A stretch of 33,602 nt of DNA from a bacterium (GTDB lineage Bacteria > UBA8248). Shown here one piece after another: positions 16,659 to 24,211 of this stretch. The stretch is from positions 1 through 33,602 of the forward strand of contig JAVEPB010000142.1 in assembly GCA_030922375.1 (NCBI GenBank). The letters run 5' to 3'. A model generated the notes under the pieces. It did no database searches. It was not told where the DNA came from and saw only the letters and a list, made by a program, of their open reading frames with translations. The translations under genes and the position numbers were made by a program. The first letter of the stretch is position 1, and the number at the start of each line of letters is the position of its first letter.

Positions 16659-16927
16659 ATGAGGCGAATTGAAATACTTGGACGCATTGCTTCCAGTTTA
16701 CGTTACCGCTCTCGACGGACCTTCCTGAAGGGAGGGCTGGCTTGGGTCGCAGCGCTGCCCTTCTTTCCTACCCTCGCTGAATCAGCTCGATCGTCCCCCA
16801 TTTCACAACCCAAGACGCCTTCTCACCAAGCTTTTATGAAGCAGGCTCTCGAGATGCGCACGCAAGCGCTTGACGCGGGTGATCAGGGCTATGGCGCCGT
16901 CGTTGTGAAGAACGAGAAGATTGTGGG
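16659..16927 (+). pseudogene. 5' fragment of a Tat-exported nucleoside/cytidine deaminase-like gene
   Basis: A good aaaggag ribosome site and ATG start a protein with a twin-arginine signal (SRRTFLKGG, hydrophobic core, LAESARS), followed by QALEMRTQALDAGDQGYGAVVVKNEKIVG. This matches the beginning of CMP/dCMP-type deaminases, which normally continue to the HAE and PCxxC zinc site. After about codon 89 the DNA switches to IS transposase sequence, so the active site is missing. The nominal frame runs on to 17063 but its last 45 residues are out-of-frame IS sequence. Confidence 0.78.
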
Positions 16928-17137
16928 CCTTACAACCAAAGCAGGCCTCATTTATCCTTGGCTCCCGGGGTTCCAGAGCCGACAAGATGTATGCCCAGAC
17001 CCATGCAAGAGAAGCGGCACCTTTTGGATGAGGATAAGAAGGTGGTCTCCAAATCGGTACTGAATGGGCTTCACCACGATTATCGGCTCGTTCCCGCCGC
17101 AGCCTAAAGGGGGAGGGAATGGAGTTTTTTCGGAGAA
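16928..17137 (+). mobile_element. 3' remnant of an IS (family of the 31188-32386 element)
   Basis: Read in the frame ending at TAA 17105-17107, the DNA encodes PYNQSRPHLSLAPGVPEP and later LDEDKKVVSKSVLNGLHHDY and RLVPAAA. This matches the C-terminus of the intact transposase at 31223-32359 (YNQSRPHSSLGPGIPEP, EDKKVISRSVLNGLHHDY, RLVPLAA). The trailing gggaatggagttttttcgga (17117-17136) is a decayed version of that element's right end. It truncates the deaminase gene. Confidence 0.85.
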
Positions 17138-17163
17138 TAACAGGTGGAACTATCGAGAGAAGG

Positions 17164-18261
17164 TTAGGGAAGCGAATCTAGCACCCGGCCGGTTATTTTT
17201 TCGAGTCCACTCCGGCCGCCTGTTTCGTAAGGATGAAGGCCATCCCCCGCAAAGGCATTCTCGACAGCCTGGGTGAGAATTTCTCCCGCCTCGGTTAACG
17301 CGCGTATACCCCTCGTCTCTCCCAGCCAATCAAGCATCATCGCTCCCGAAAGAAACATCGCGGTCGGATTGGCCCTCCCGCTTCCAGCGATATCAGGAGC
17401 CGTGCCGTGGCATGGCTGAAAGACGGCTTGTTTCTCACCGATATCGGCGGAGGGAGCGAACCCCATTCCCCCCATTAGTGCGGCACCAGCGTCCGAGAGT
17501 ATATCCCCGAACATATTTTCGGTTACGAGAACATCGTTTGCCCACGGATTGCGAATGAGCGTCAGTGCCATTGCGTCCACATAAGAGCAATCCGTCTGAA
17601 GGTCGGTGTTCTCTGAGGCCAGCTCGACAAACAGTTTGCGAAAATAAGCCATCGAACCCAGGACGTTGGCCTTATCGACCAGCGTTACTTTTCCCGGGTG
17701 GCCCTTTTCTTTCCGGTGGCGGGCGAGGTCGAAGGCGAACTGAAATACCCGGCGGCTTGCCTCCCGCGTTACCAGCAGCGTATCTTCGGCGGCTCCTTCT
17801 CTGTGGTTTTCGTCGTTTCGCGAACTGAATAGGCCCTCCGTGGACTCTCTGACCAGAACAAAATCAATTTGCTGGGCCCTATTATCCGCGAGAGGTAACC
17901 TGAGCCCCGGGTAGGTTTTCACCGGCCTGACTCCGGCGAAAAGATCGAACGCCTCCCTGAGGTCAAGTTGAGGCTGAATCTCGCGCCCGTCCGGATAGCG
18001 GACATCGGGGAGACCCATTGCGCCGAACAATACCGCGTCCGCCGCCTCGGCCCGTTTAAGGGTTTCATCCGAGATGGCAGTCCCGGTGCGTTGGAATAAC
18101 CCTGCTCCCGCTTCGTGGTGTTCGAATCTCAAGGAAAAACCACCGACTTGGCGTTCAAGCTTTTCGAGAATCTGAAGACATGGTGTCATGACTTCGGGGC
18201 CGATTCCGTCTCCGGGCAAAACAGTTATCAACAACTCTGAGCTGGACACCATATTCCTCAT
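17164..18261 (-). CDS. Isopropylmalate/isocitrate/tartrate-type dehydrogenase
   Basis: A 365-residue beta-decarboxylating dehydrogenase. It shows LPGDGIGPEV near residue 15, the FAGVRPVKTYPGL arginine segment, VRESTEGLFSSR near 138, VDKANVLGSM with the catalytic Lys near 197, TENMFGDILSDAGAALMGGMG with the Mg-binding Asp residues and FQPCHGTAPDIAGSGRANP for NAD binding. The TEG motif differs from LeuB (TGG), and the catalytic Tyr of the family is Phe here, so it is unlikely to be a housekeeping leucine enzyme. It is divergent from a DUF1537 kinase, which suggests acid-sugar catabolism. The start is uncertain: ATG 18261 or 18252. Confidence 0.88.
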   Translation of the reverse strand: MRNMVSSSELLITVLPGDGIGPEVMTPCLQILEKLERQVGGFSLRFEHHEAGAGLFQRTGTAISDETLKRAEAADAVLFGAMGLPDVRYPDGREIQPQLDLREAFDLFAGVRPVKTYPGLRLPLADNRAQQIDFVLVRESTEGLFSSRNDENHREGAAEDTLLVTREASRRVFQFAFDLARHRKEKGHPGKVTLVDKANVLGSMAYFRKLFVELASENTDLQTDCSYVDAMALTLIRNPWANDVLVTENMFGDILSDAGAALMGGMGFAPSADIGEKQAVFQPCHGTAPDIAGSGRANPTAMFLSGAMMLDWLGETRGIRALTEAGEILTQAVENAFAGDGLHPYETGGRSGLEKITGRVLDSLP

Positions 18262-18295
18262 TTATAAGAAGACCTTGGAAAAGTGGTGGCATATT

Positions 18296-18313
18296 ATCAC
18301 TCCGGGAAGTGAT
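18296..18313. promoter_or_regulatory. Candidate operator in the divergent promoter region
   Basis: The dyad atcact-ccggga-agtgat has 6-bp perfect arms in the 157-bp gap between the divergent dehydrogenase and kinase genes. It could be the site of a shared regulator. Short dyads occur by chance, so this is tentative. Confidence 0.3.
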
Positions 18314-18418
18314 CCGCATCAGACTGCTTAGGTGTCCTCGGGGCGGATTTGGTAAGATTTTGGGTGATTGGTTTTATCAGTTGAGCCGTAGAAAAATGAT
18401 CGGGAGAAACCTTAGAGA

Positions 18419-19663
18419 GTGAGTCATATTCTGCTAGCGGATGATTTGACGGGAAGCTGTGATGCGGCGCTTCCATTTTTAACGCGATGTAATGAGGTTC
18501 ACGTGTGTGGTGAGGTCCGGGCGATAAGTCAAACGGATAGCTTGACCGTAGTGAACACCGCGAGTCGGGCCCTCTGGGGGGATGAAGCGGCCAAGCGCAT
18601 CCGTGAGGCCATGGGGGAAATTCCAAGGAGCTCACTTTTAATGAAAAAGATAGATTCGACTTTGCGGGGGCCCGTCGCGGAGGAGGCCGAAGTCGCCATG
18701 AGAGCTGGTGGCTATGAGCGAATGATTTTTTGTTCCGCCTTTCCGGCTCAAAAGCGAACGATTAGAGATGGAATTCTTTGGGTAGATGGTGTGCCACTTT
18801 CGGAAATTTTACTTCACGAAAGAGGACAAGCTTTTCACCTGCCGGATCGTCCGGCGGAAGTTCTTGAAAAGTTATTTAGAACAACAGAGATAGGCTTGGA
18901 GATTGTCCGCGCGGGTGAGGGGTCCTTGATTCGAGCCGTACTCGAAGCGCCTGCAGGTTCGGCCATTTGTATAGATGCCGAGTCGGAAGAGGATCTTGAT
19001 GTGATCGCCTCTGCCGTCTGGGAAAAAGAAGATTGGTTATGTGTAGGAGCTGCGGGTCTGGCGGGCTCGATGGCCCGTCAATTGCCGCTCAAAGGACAAA
19101 GTGAATTTCCCCCAAAGTCAATTAACCGGCCTCCCATATTTTTGGTCGGGTCGCTAAATCCCCACAGCCGGACGCAGGTGACAAGTATTTCGCGGGCTCG
19201 CAATGTGCAGCTGTGGGTGGCAGATTCTGGTTGCATGCTTCGTGATTCCTCGCTTCGCAGTGAGTATAAAAACGAGTTGAGCGATAGCATCGGAAAAGCA
19301 TTGCGGGAGGATGATTTGCGTGCCGCGGTTGTGACAGTCGATTCTCCTAAATCAGAAAATTCTGTTCAAATAGAATCTGCCGCCGAGATTGCTAGATGGA
19401 TGGCCCGCCTCGGACTCGAGAGTTGCAAATGGGGGGAAGCCAGTGGTGTTTTGTGTTGCGGGGGCGACATTGGGCAGGCGGTGTTTGAAGTGAGCGAAGC
19501 ATCTTCGTTGCGAGTGGAAGCAGAACTGATTCCAGGAGTTGCTCTATGCCGGCTGATCGGTGGACGGTTCGATGGGTTGCCGGTTGTGAGCAAGCCGGGA
19601 GGTTTCGGGGATGAAAATGCTCTTGTCCGAATTCTTTCGATTTGGACGGGAACAGCAAATTAG
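18419..19663 (+). CDS. Four-carbon acid sugar kinase family protein (DUF1537)
   Basis: A 414-residue ATP-dependent kinase of the OtnK/DtnK type, which phosphorylates 3-oxo-tetronates, threonate or erythronate at C4. Seen are LADDLTGSCDAALPF near the N-terminus (substrate-binding DDxTG), KKIDSTLRGPVAEEAEVAMRA near 76, SAFPAQKRTIRDGILWVDGVPL near 106 and, at the C-terminus, GGDIGQAV and SKPGGFGDENAL that bind ATP. The start is GTG at 18419 with gggag upstream. Its usual partner PdxA2, an oxidative decarboxylase, is absent, and the divergent dehydrogenase may take that role. Confidence 0.9.
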   Translation: MSHILLADDLTGSCDAALPFLTRCNEVHVCGEVRAISQTDSLTVVNTASRALWGDEAAKRIREAMGEIPRSSLLMKKIDSTLRGPVAEEAEVAMRAGGYERMIFCSAFPAQKRTIRDGILWVDGVPLSEILLHERGQAFHLPDRPAEVLEKLFRTTEIGLEIVRAGEGSLIRAVLEAPAGSAICIDAESEEDLDVIASAVWEKEDWLCVGAAGLAGSMARQLPLKGQSEFPPKSINRPPIFLVGSLNPHSRTQVTSISRARNVQLWVADSGCMLRDSSLRSEYKNELSDSIGKALREDDLRAAVVTVDSPKSENSVQIESAAEIARWMARLGLESCKWGEASGVLCCGGDIGQAVFEVSEASSLRVEAELIPGVALCRLIGGRFDGLPVVSKPGGFGDENALVRILSIWTGTAN

Positions 19664-19802
19664 GAACTCGTCCTATCTAATTACATGATCGAGTCTTTAA
19701 TTTTGTTTGATTGGGATTTTGTCAGATTTTATAAGAATTGAGTAATTGGGAAATTCGAATAAATGGAGAACAGGAGCTGATGTTTTTAAGGGGTAAAAAA
19801 AG

Positions 19803-20573
19803 ATGAACGAGCCAAAGATATTTTCTTTAGAGGGTAAAGTCGCCTTTGTGACAGGCGCTTCCGGGAACATCGGTAAAATGGCCGGACGAGCTTATGCACT
19901 CCATGGCGCAAAGGTTGTTCTGGTTGACATCGATCTTCCGGGAGTAGAAGAGGTGGCAGATGAGATTCGTCAGGCTGGCGCGGAAGCCATCGCGCTGAAA
20001 ATGGATGTGACCGATCCGGCCGGGGTCGAAAGTGTTGTGAAAAATGTTATTGATAAGTACGGGCGCATAGACGTGCTGTTCAACAACGTTGGCATCAATC
20101 ATCGCCATCCGGCTGAAGAGGTGCCCTTGGATGTGTGGGAAAACGTGCTGCGCATCAATCTGACCGGGGAATTTATCGTGGCGCAGGCGGTCGCCAAGAC
20201 AGCGATGATTCCGCAACAAGCCGGCAGCATCATCAATACGTCATCTGTTTCTGGTGGTCTGGGACATCCGGGGCAAATTGCTTATGCGGCTGCCAAACAC
20301 GGTGTTATTGGCATGACGAAAGTGTTTGCGATCGAGTGGGCCAAATATCAAATTCGAGTCAACGCTATCGGCCCCGGTGTGTTGGCCACGCCGATGAAGA
20401 TAGGCACCGACTACGTTGGGGCCACGAGAGAAAAGTTGGCTGAAAAGATACCGCTTGGAAGACTGGCCCAGCCGGAGGATTTGATGGGGACGTTGGTATA
20501 TCTCGCATCGGATGCTTCTTCATATGTTACCGGACAGACTATCTTTGTCGAAGGCGGGCGGATGATAGATTGA
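19803..20573 (+). CDS. SDR family oxidoreductase
   Basis: A 256-residue short-chain dehydrogenase with the cofactor motif TGASGNIG near residue 17 and an acidic residue (VDID) after the second strand that favours NAD. It also has FNNVG near 92, the catalytic Ser in NTSSVSGG near 145, YAAAKHG with the catalytic Tyr/Lys near 161, and the C-terminal YVTGQTIFVEGG. It is closest in feel to gluconate 5-dehydrogenase-like SDRs. The gene lies between the DUF1537 kinase and the GntR regulator, about 140 bases after the kinase, so it may oxidise the sugar acid fed to the kinase. Confidence 0.9.
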   Translation: MNEPKIFSLEGKVAFVTGASGNIGKMAGRAYALHGAKVVLVDIDLPGVEEVADEIRQAGAEAIALKMDVTDPAGVESVVKNVIDKYGRIDVLFNNVGINHRHPAEEVPLDVWENVLRINLTGEFIVAQAVAKTAMIPQQAGSIINTSSVSGGLGHPGQIAYAAAKHGVIGMTKVFAIEWAKYQIRVNAIGPGVLATPMKIGTDYVGATREKLAEKIPLGRLAQPEDLMGTLVYLASDASSYVTGQTIFVEGGRMID

Positions 20574-20578
20574 ATCTG

Positions 20579-20640
20579 CCCCAAAACTCACCCTAAGTAT
20601 TTGAATAATATAAATATGTAGAAATATTTCCGATTTGGGG
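20579..20640 (+). terminator. Possible terminator after the SDR gene
   Basis: The arms ccccaaa (20579-20585) and tttgggg (20634-20640) close over an AT-rich interior that contains a small aaatat/atattt hairpin. They are followed by gtctgttttcaatttttt. The short stem with a branched loop makes it plausible but not strong. Confidence 0.35.
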
Positions 20641-20665
20641 GTCTGTTTTCAATTTTTTATTTGAT

Positions 20666-20677
20666 ATTTGATCAAAT
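20666..20677. promoter_or_regulatory. Candidate operator for the GntR regulator
   Basis: The perfect 12-bp palindrome atttgatcaaat, preceded by a half-repeat tttgat, lies 69 bases upstream of the FadR-type regulator gene. GntR/FCD proteins bind short AT-flanked palindromes near their own promoter, so autoregulation is a reasonable inference. Confidence 0.45.
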
Positions 20678-20745
20678 CCTTGTCACCATATCGATACTTT
20701 CATTTAATCGGCCCTGGATAACCTCGCCCTCAAGGAAGGTTCGTT

Positions 20746-21477
20746 ATGAGTGTCACGCTCGCGGATCGTTCTGAATCTCAGGTTCCTACCCGCTACTGGT
20801 CGGTGGCGGATTTGGTTTACCACCAACTTCGCGACGAGATTTATGCCTGGACGCTTCGACCGGGCGACAAGCTCAACATCGAGTCCATCGCATCGCGTTT
20901 GGATGTCAGCACGATGCCCGTGCGAGAGGCAATCCGGAGACTCGCGGCGGATAGCCATGTTGTTACGGCCCCGCATCGAGGGGCCTGGGTGGCGCCCTGC
21001 TCGATTGAGCATGTCCGCTATACGGCTAAAGTTCGTGCTTGGCTCGAGGCGGATGGTCTTCGGGCTGCCCTGCCCAAGCTACATGGCGCTGTCATGGACG
21101 AACTTGAAGAACTTCATTCAGCCTACGCCGATGCGATGAATAATGAAGATTGGCCTGCAACGGCGCGCATCAACCTTGATTATCATCTCGCTATTCACCG
21201 TCAGGCCGACAATCCCGTGTTGCTCGAAACCCTTCAGGATCTGTTTGCAAGAACCGAGCGGGTACGCGGGCTCACAGGCCAGTTCGCCGAGCTCGACACG
21301 AAAATATTATTGGAGGACCACGACAAACTTTTACAGCTTATTCGCCAAGGTGACACTGATGGTTGTGCCGATACCATGCATCGACATGTCCTGCGTGGAC
21401 TCGGGCGGCTGGCCGACTATTTAGAGGCGACTTACGGGCCGGATCTCGACGTTCCCGATGGAATGACGAAGATCTGA
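20746..21477 (+). CDS. GntR family transcriptional regulator, FadR/FCD subfamily
   Basis: A 243-residue regulator. An N-terminal winged helix is at about residues 20-90 (LVYHQLRDEIYAWTLRPGDKL, then IASRLDVSTMPVREAIRRLA). An all-helical FCD ligand-binding domain follows, with metal-site His residues in NLDYHLAIHRQADNP, LLEDHDKLLQLI and TMHRHVLRGL. FCD regulators usually sense organic acids of the pathway they control. An aaggaagg ribosome site precedes the ATG. It lies 54 bases upstream of the selenoprotein gene on the same strand, so it is the likely regulator of the 21532-31157 run. Confidence 0.92.
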   Translation: MSVTLADRSESQVPTRYWSVADLVYHQLRDEIYAWTLRPGDKLNIESIASRLDVSTMPVREAIRRLAADSHVVTAPHRGAWVAPCSIEHVRYTAKVRAWLEADGLRAALPKLHGAVMDELEELHSAYADAMNNEDWPATARINLDYHLAIHRQADNPVLLETLQDLFARTERVRGLTGQFAELDTKILLEDHDKLLQLIRQGDTDGCADTMHRHVLRGLGRLADYLEATYGPDLDVPDGMTKI

Positions 21478-21531
21478 GCACTTTAATGTATTGATTAGCA
21501 TCTGTTACCTAATTCTCGAAAGGAGCTTTAA

Positions 21532-23139
21532 ATGAGCGGTGGGTTCGAAATTATCAATCCCGTAGCCCAGGTTCCCGCTAATAATGAGGGTGAAGGCGTT
21601 TCCCGCGGGCGAGTAGATGGCGCCGAAGGATTGCGCGTCGGCCTACTCGACAATGGGATGCCCCACGCCGACGATTTTCTCAATCACATAGGCCACGCCT
21701 TCGAGGAACGTTATAAAACCTCTCTTATGGTGCGCCGTAAATCCTATACGGCTCGCAGCGCCGGCGACGAATTGCTTGATGAGATTGCCGAGAATTGCGA
21801 TGTGGCAATCACCGGATTCGGGGTCTGAGGAGGCTGCACGTCGTGGAGTGTCCACGACACGGTTGAGTTGGAAAAACGGGGCGTTCCCACCATCACAGTT
21901 GTAGGAAAGGGGTTTGAGAAGGCCGCCCGCAGTTTCGGGCGTGCCTATAAATTGTCCGAACTCCGCCTCCTTTTGGTGGACGACACTGTTGCCCATCAGG
22001 GGGGCGATGAACTGCTCCAGTTGGCAGTGGGCGGCGTCGATCAAGTGGTCGAGGAATGGGGCAAAGGCGCCGCTGACACAAACGGTGCCGCCATACAAGA
22101 AGAATGGAGAGAAACCCTCATAGTCGAAGGCGGGTACCTAGACGCCAATCAACTTCTCCTGGAAATGGAACTAACCGACGGCTTGCCTGTCATTCCGCCG
22201 ACACCAGATCTCGTCGAACAATTTGTCGCCGCTTCGGGGCGCAGCGGAAACGAGGTGATCGCCCGGCTCATGCCCCTCATGGGCAACATCACGGTCGACC
22301 GGATTGCGGCCAATGCTGTCATGGCTGGTTGCGCACCCAACGTCATGCCGATTCTCATTACCGCCGTCCAGGCTATGGGCGCGGAAGAATACCGGGTGAA
22401 CCATGTGGTGACGACAGCTCACACCCTCTTTCCGCTGATCGTCGTGAACGGTCCAATCGCCGGGGAGATCGGCATGAGCGACGGGCGCGATCTCAGTGCC
22501 GAGGGATGGCGGCCGAACGCCACGATAGCCCGAGCCATGCGGCTTCTCATGTACAACTGCATGAGCGAGTCCGGTCTTCATGGCACGACATGCCAGGGGC
22601 ACATTGGGAAAGTTGCCGATGCCATCACAGAGAATGTGGCCCATAGCCCCTGGGAGCCCTTTCATGTGGAGAAGGGTTTTCGTGAGTCCGACAGTGTCGT
22701 GACGGTCATGACCGTCGAGCCCCTCCAGATGGTCGACGACCACAGCGCTGTCAGCGCCCAGGGTATACTCGCCAACTTTGGCAGCCAGATGGCCACCTCT
22801 GGCAACCGTCCCATATTCGGTCCCGCGCAGCACATGCTCATCTTCGGGCCCTCCCACGCCAATAAGGCGGCCCAGGGCGGCTTCGATAAAGATATGATTC
22901 GCCGTTTCATCTACGAGGTGTACCGAATCCCGGTGAACGCCTATCCGCCGGAATCGCGCGAGCGGTGGAGTGACTGGAAGAAGATGCTCTACGGCACTAA
23001 CACGATGGAGAGCGCCACTATCCCGGTGGTTGAGGACATCAACGACATCTTGATTGTTGTGCACGGCGGCGCGGGACCAAACTCGTTTTTCGCGCCTGGT
23101 ATCAACACCCACAAATCCGTTACCAAGAAAATTGAGTAA
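21532..23139 (+). CDS. UGSC-family selenoprotein fused to a second domain (Sec at residue 99)
   Basis: Read through the in-frame TGA at 21826-21828, this is one 535-residue protein starting at an ATG with an aaaggag ribosome site. Residues about 35-180 match the UGSC family: GLLDNGMPHADDF, then CDVAITGFGV-U-GGCTSW, SVHDTVELEKRGVPTI and LVDDTVAHQGGDEL. The motif here is U99-G-G-C102 rather than U-G-S-C, a likely redox pair. From about residue 200 a second domain begins (LTDGLPVIPP, NATIARAMRL, SPWEPFHVEKGF, VHGGAGPNSFFAPG), which is homologous to the next gene. Separate calling would give 98- and 423-codon pieces with no start for the second. The family's exact reaction is not known to me. Confidence 0.85.
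21826..21858 (+). promoter_or_regulatory. Candidate bacterial SECIS element at the Sec codon
   Basis: Eleven bases after the UGA a perfect 7-bp stem (gtcgtgg, 21840-21846, with ccacgac, 21852-21858) carries the 5-base loop agtgt, with a G at the second loop position. A short stem with a loop G about 15-35 bases after UGA is the known requirement for SelB recognition in bacteria. The hairpin lies inside the coding sequence, as expected. Confidence 0.7.
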
Positions 23140-23142
23140 GCG

Positions 23143-24189
23143 ATGCTAGAGATTTCTTTGGTGAACGTGGCACCTGTTGTCGAAGGACAGTTAGAAGCGC
23201 TGATGGAAGGAGAGCTGGGAGACGGATTTCCCCTCTTTCCGCCTTCGCGTTCGGCGGTGGAGAGGATGATCAGTACCTCTGGTCGCTTGCCGGATGACGT
23301 AATCGGAATGATGGCGCCTCTCATGATGGAGGTGAGTGTTGAGGATGCAGCCATTTGCGCGGTCGCTGCGGGTTGCAAACCAGAATATTTCGGCGTTGTT
23401 CTCGCCGCCTTGGAAGCAATGATGGACCCGGAGTTCAACCTGTTGGCTGTACAGGCGACGACTGAATTGGCTTCCACGCTTTTGATCGTAAACGGCTCGA
23501 TTGGCGAACGGATCGGGGTTCAATCTGGAAGCGGTTGTCTGGGTCCGGGTTATAGGGCGAACGCAACGATAGGGCGTGCCGTCCGGCTTGCCGGAATGTG
23601 CATTGGCGGTGCGGTACCGGGCGAAACGGATATGGCAACCTTCGGCCACGCGGGAAAATTTACTTCCTGCTTCGCGGAAGCGGAGGCGGTGAGTCCATGG
23701 GAGCCGTTTCACGTTGACCGAGGTTATTCGAGACAGAGAAGCGCCGTGACGGTGATCGGGGCCGATGCGCCGGTGAACGTAAACGACTTTGCCAGCGCCT
23801 CCGCCCAGAGCGTACTGAAAATGATTTCGGAAACGATGTCCTATCCCGGGTCGAACAACGCCCAGGGAGGCGGTGAGGTGCTGATTGTCATCAGTCCGGG
23901 ACACGCTGAGTTGTTTGAGAAGGCCGGGATGACTAGGCGCGACGTGCAAGAGGCACTCTTTGAGCGCGCCCGTGTTCCCCTGGAGCGATTTTCGCCCGAG
24001 ATATCTAAGCGTGTCCACGGAAAGAGAAAGCAACAATATGGAGAAGACGTTCCCGATCCTGTTCCTGTTGCGGATGTTCCCGACAGTATTTTGATAGCAG
24101 TCGCGGGCGGGCCGGGCAGTCATACGCTCTTTTTTCCGACATACGGGGAAACGAAAGCGGTGACCCGCGTGATCGACGATTCTAAATAA
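23143..24189 (+). CDS. Stand-alone paralogue of the selenoprotein's C-terminal domain
   Basis: 348 residues with clear co-linear similarity to the second domain of the upstream selenoprotein: LGDGFPLFPPSRSAVERM, APLMMEVSVEDAA, AAGCKPEYFG, YRANATIGRAVRLAG, SPWEPFHVDRGY and GGPGSHTLFFP. Both copies keep the GC-P and SPWEPFHV motifs. It starts three bases after the upstream stop, so translation is probably coupled, and the two products may form a complex. I do not recognise a characterised function. It has no transmembrane or signal segments. Confidence 0.8.
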   Translation: MLEISLVNVAPVVEGQLEALMEGELGDGFPLFPPSRSAVERMISTSGRLPDDVIGMMAPLMMEVSVEDAAICAVAAGCKPEYFGVVLAALEAMMDPEFNLLAVQATTELASTLLIVNGSIGERIGVQSGSGCLGPGYRANATIGRAVRLAGMCIGGAVPGETDMATFGHAGKFTSCFAEAEAVSPWEPFHVDRGYSRQRSAVTVIGADAPVNVNDFASASAQSVLKMISETMSYPGSNNAQGGGEVLIVISPGHAELFEKAGMTRRDVQEALFERARVPLERFSPEISKRVHGKRKQQYGEDVPDPVPVADVPDSILIAVAGGPGSHTLFFPTYGETKAVTRVIDDSK

Positions 24190-24211
24190 CGACAATGACG
24201 AGGAGTTATTC

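Noticed and set aside
16659-17063. Complete 134-residue exported deaminase
   Set aside because: The last 45 residues are out-of-frame IS sequence and the HAE/PCxxC zinc site is absent.
22171-23112. Minus-strand frame of 313 codons
   Set aside because: A shadow of the selenoprotein's second domain with no recognisable fold.
21868-23139. A 423-codon gene starting at TTG 21868, separate from a 98-codon gene at 21532-21828
   Set aside because: The second piece has no ribosome site, its start lies inside a conserved block, and both pieces share one frame across the TGA; the selenoprotein reading explains all of this.
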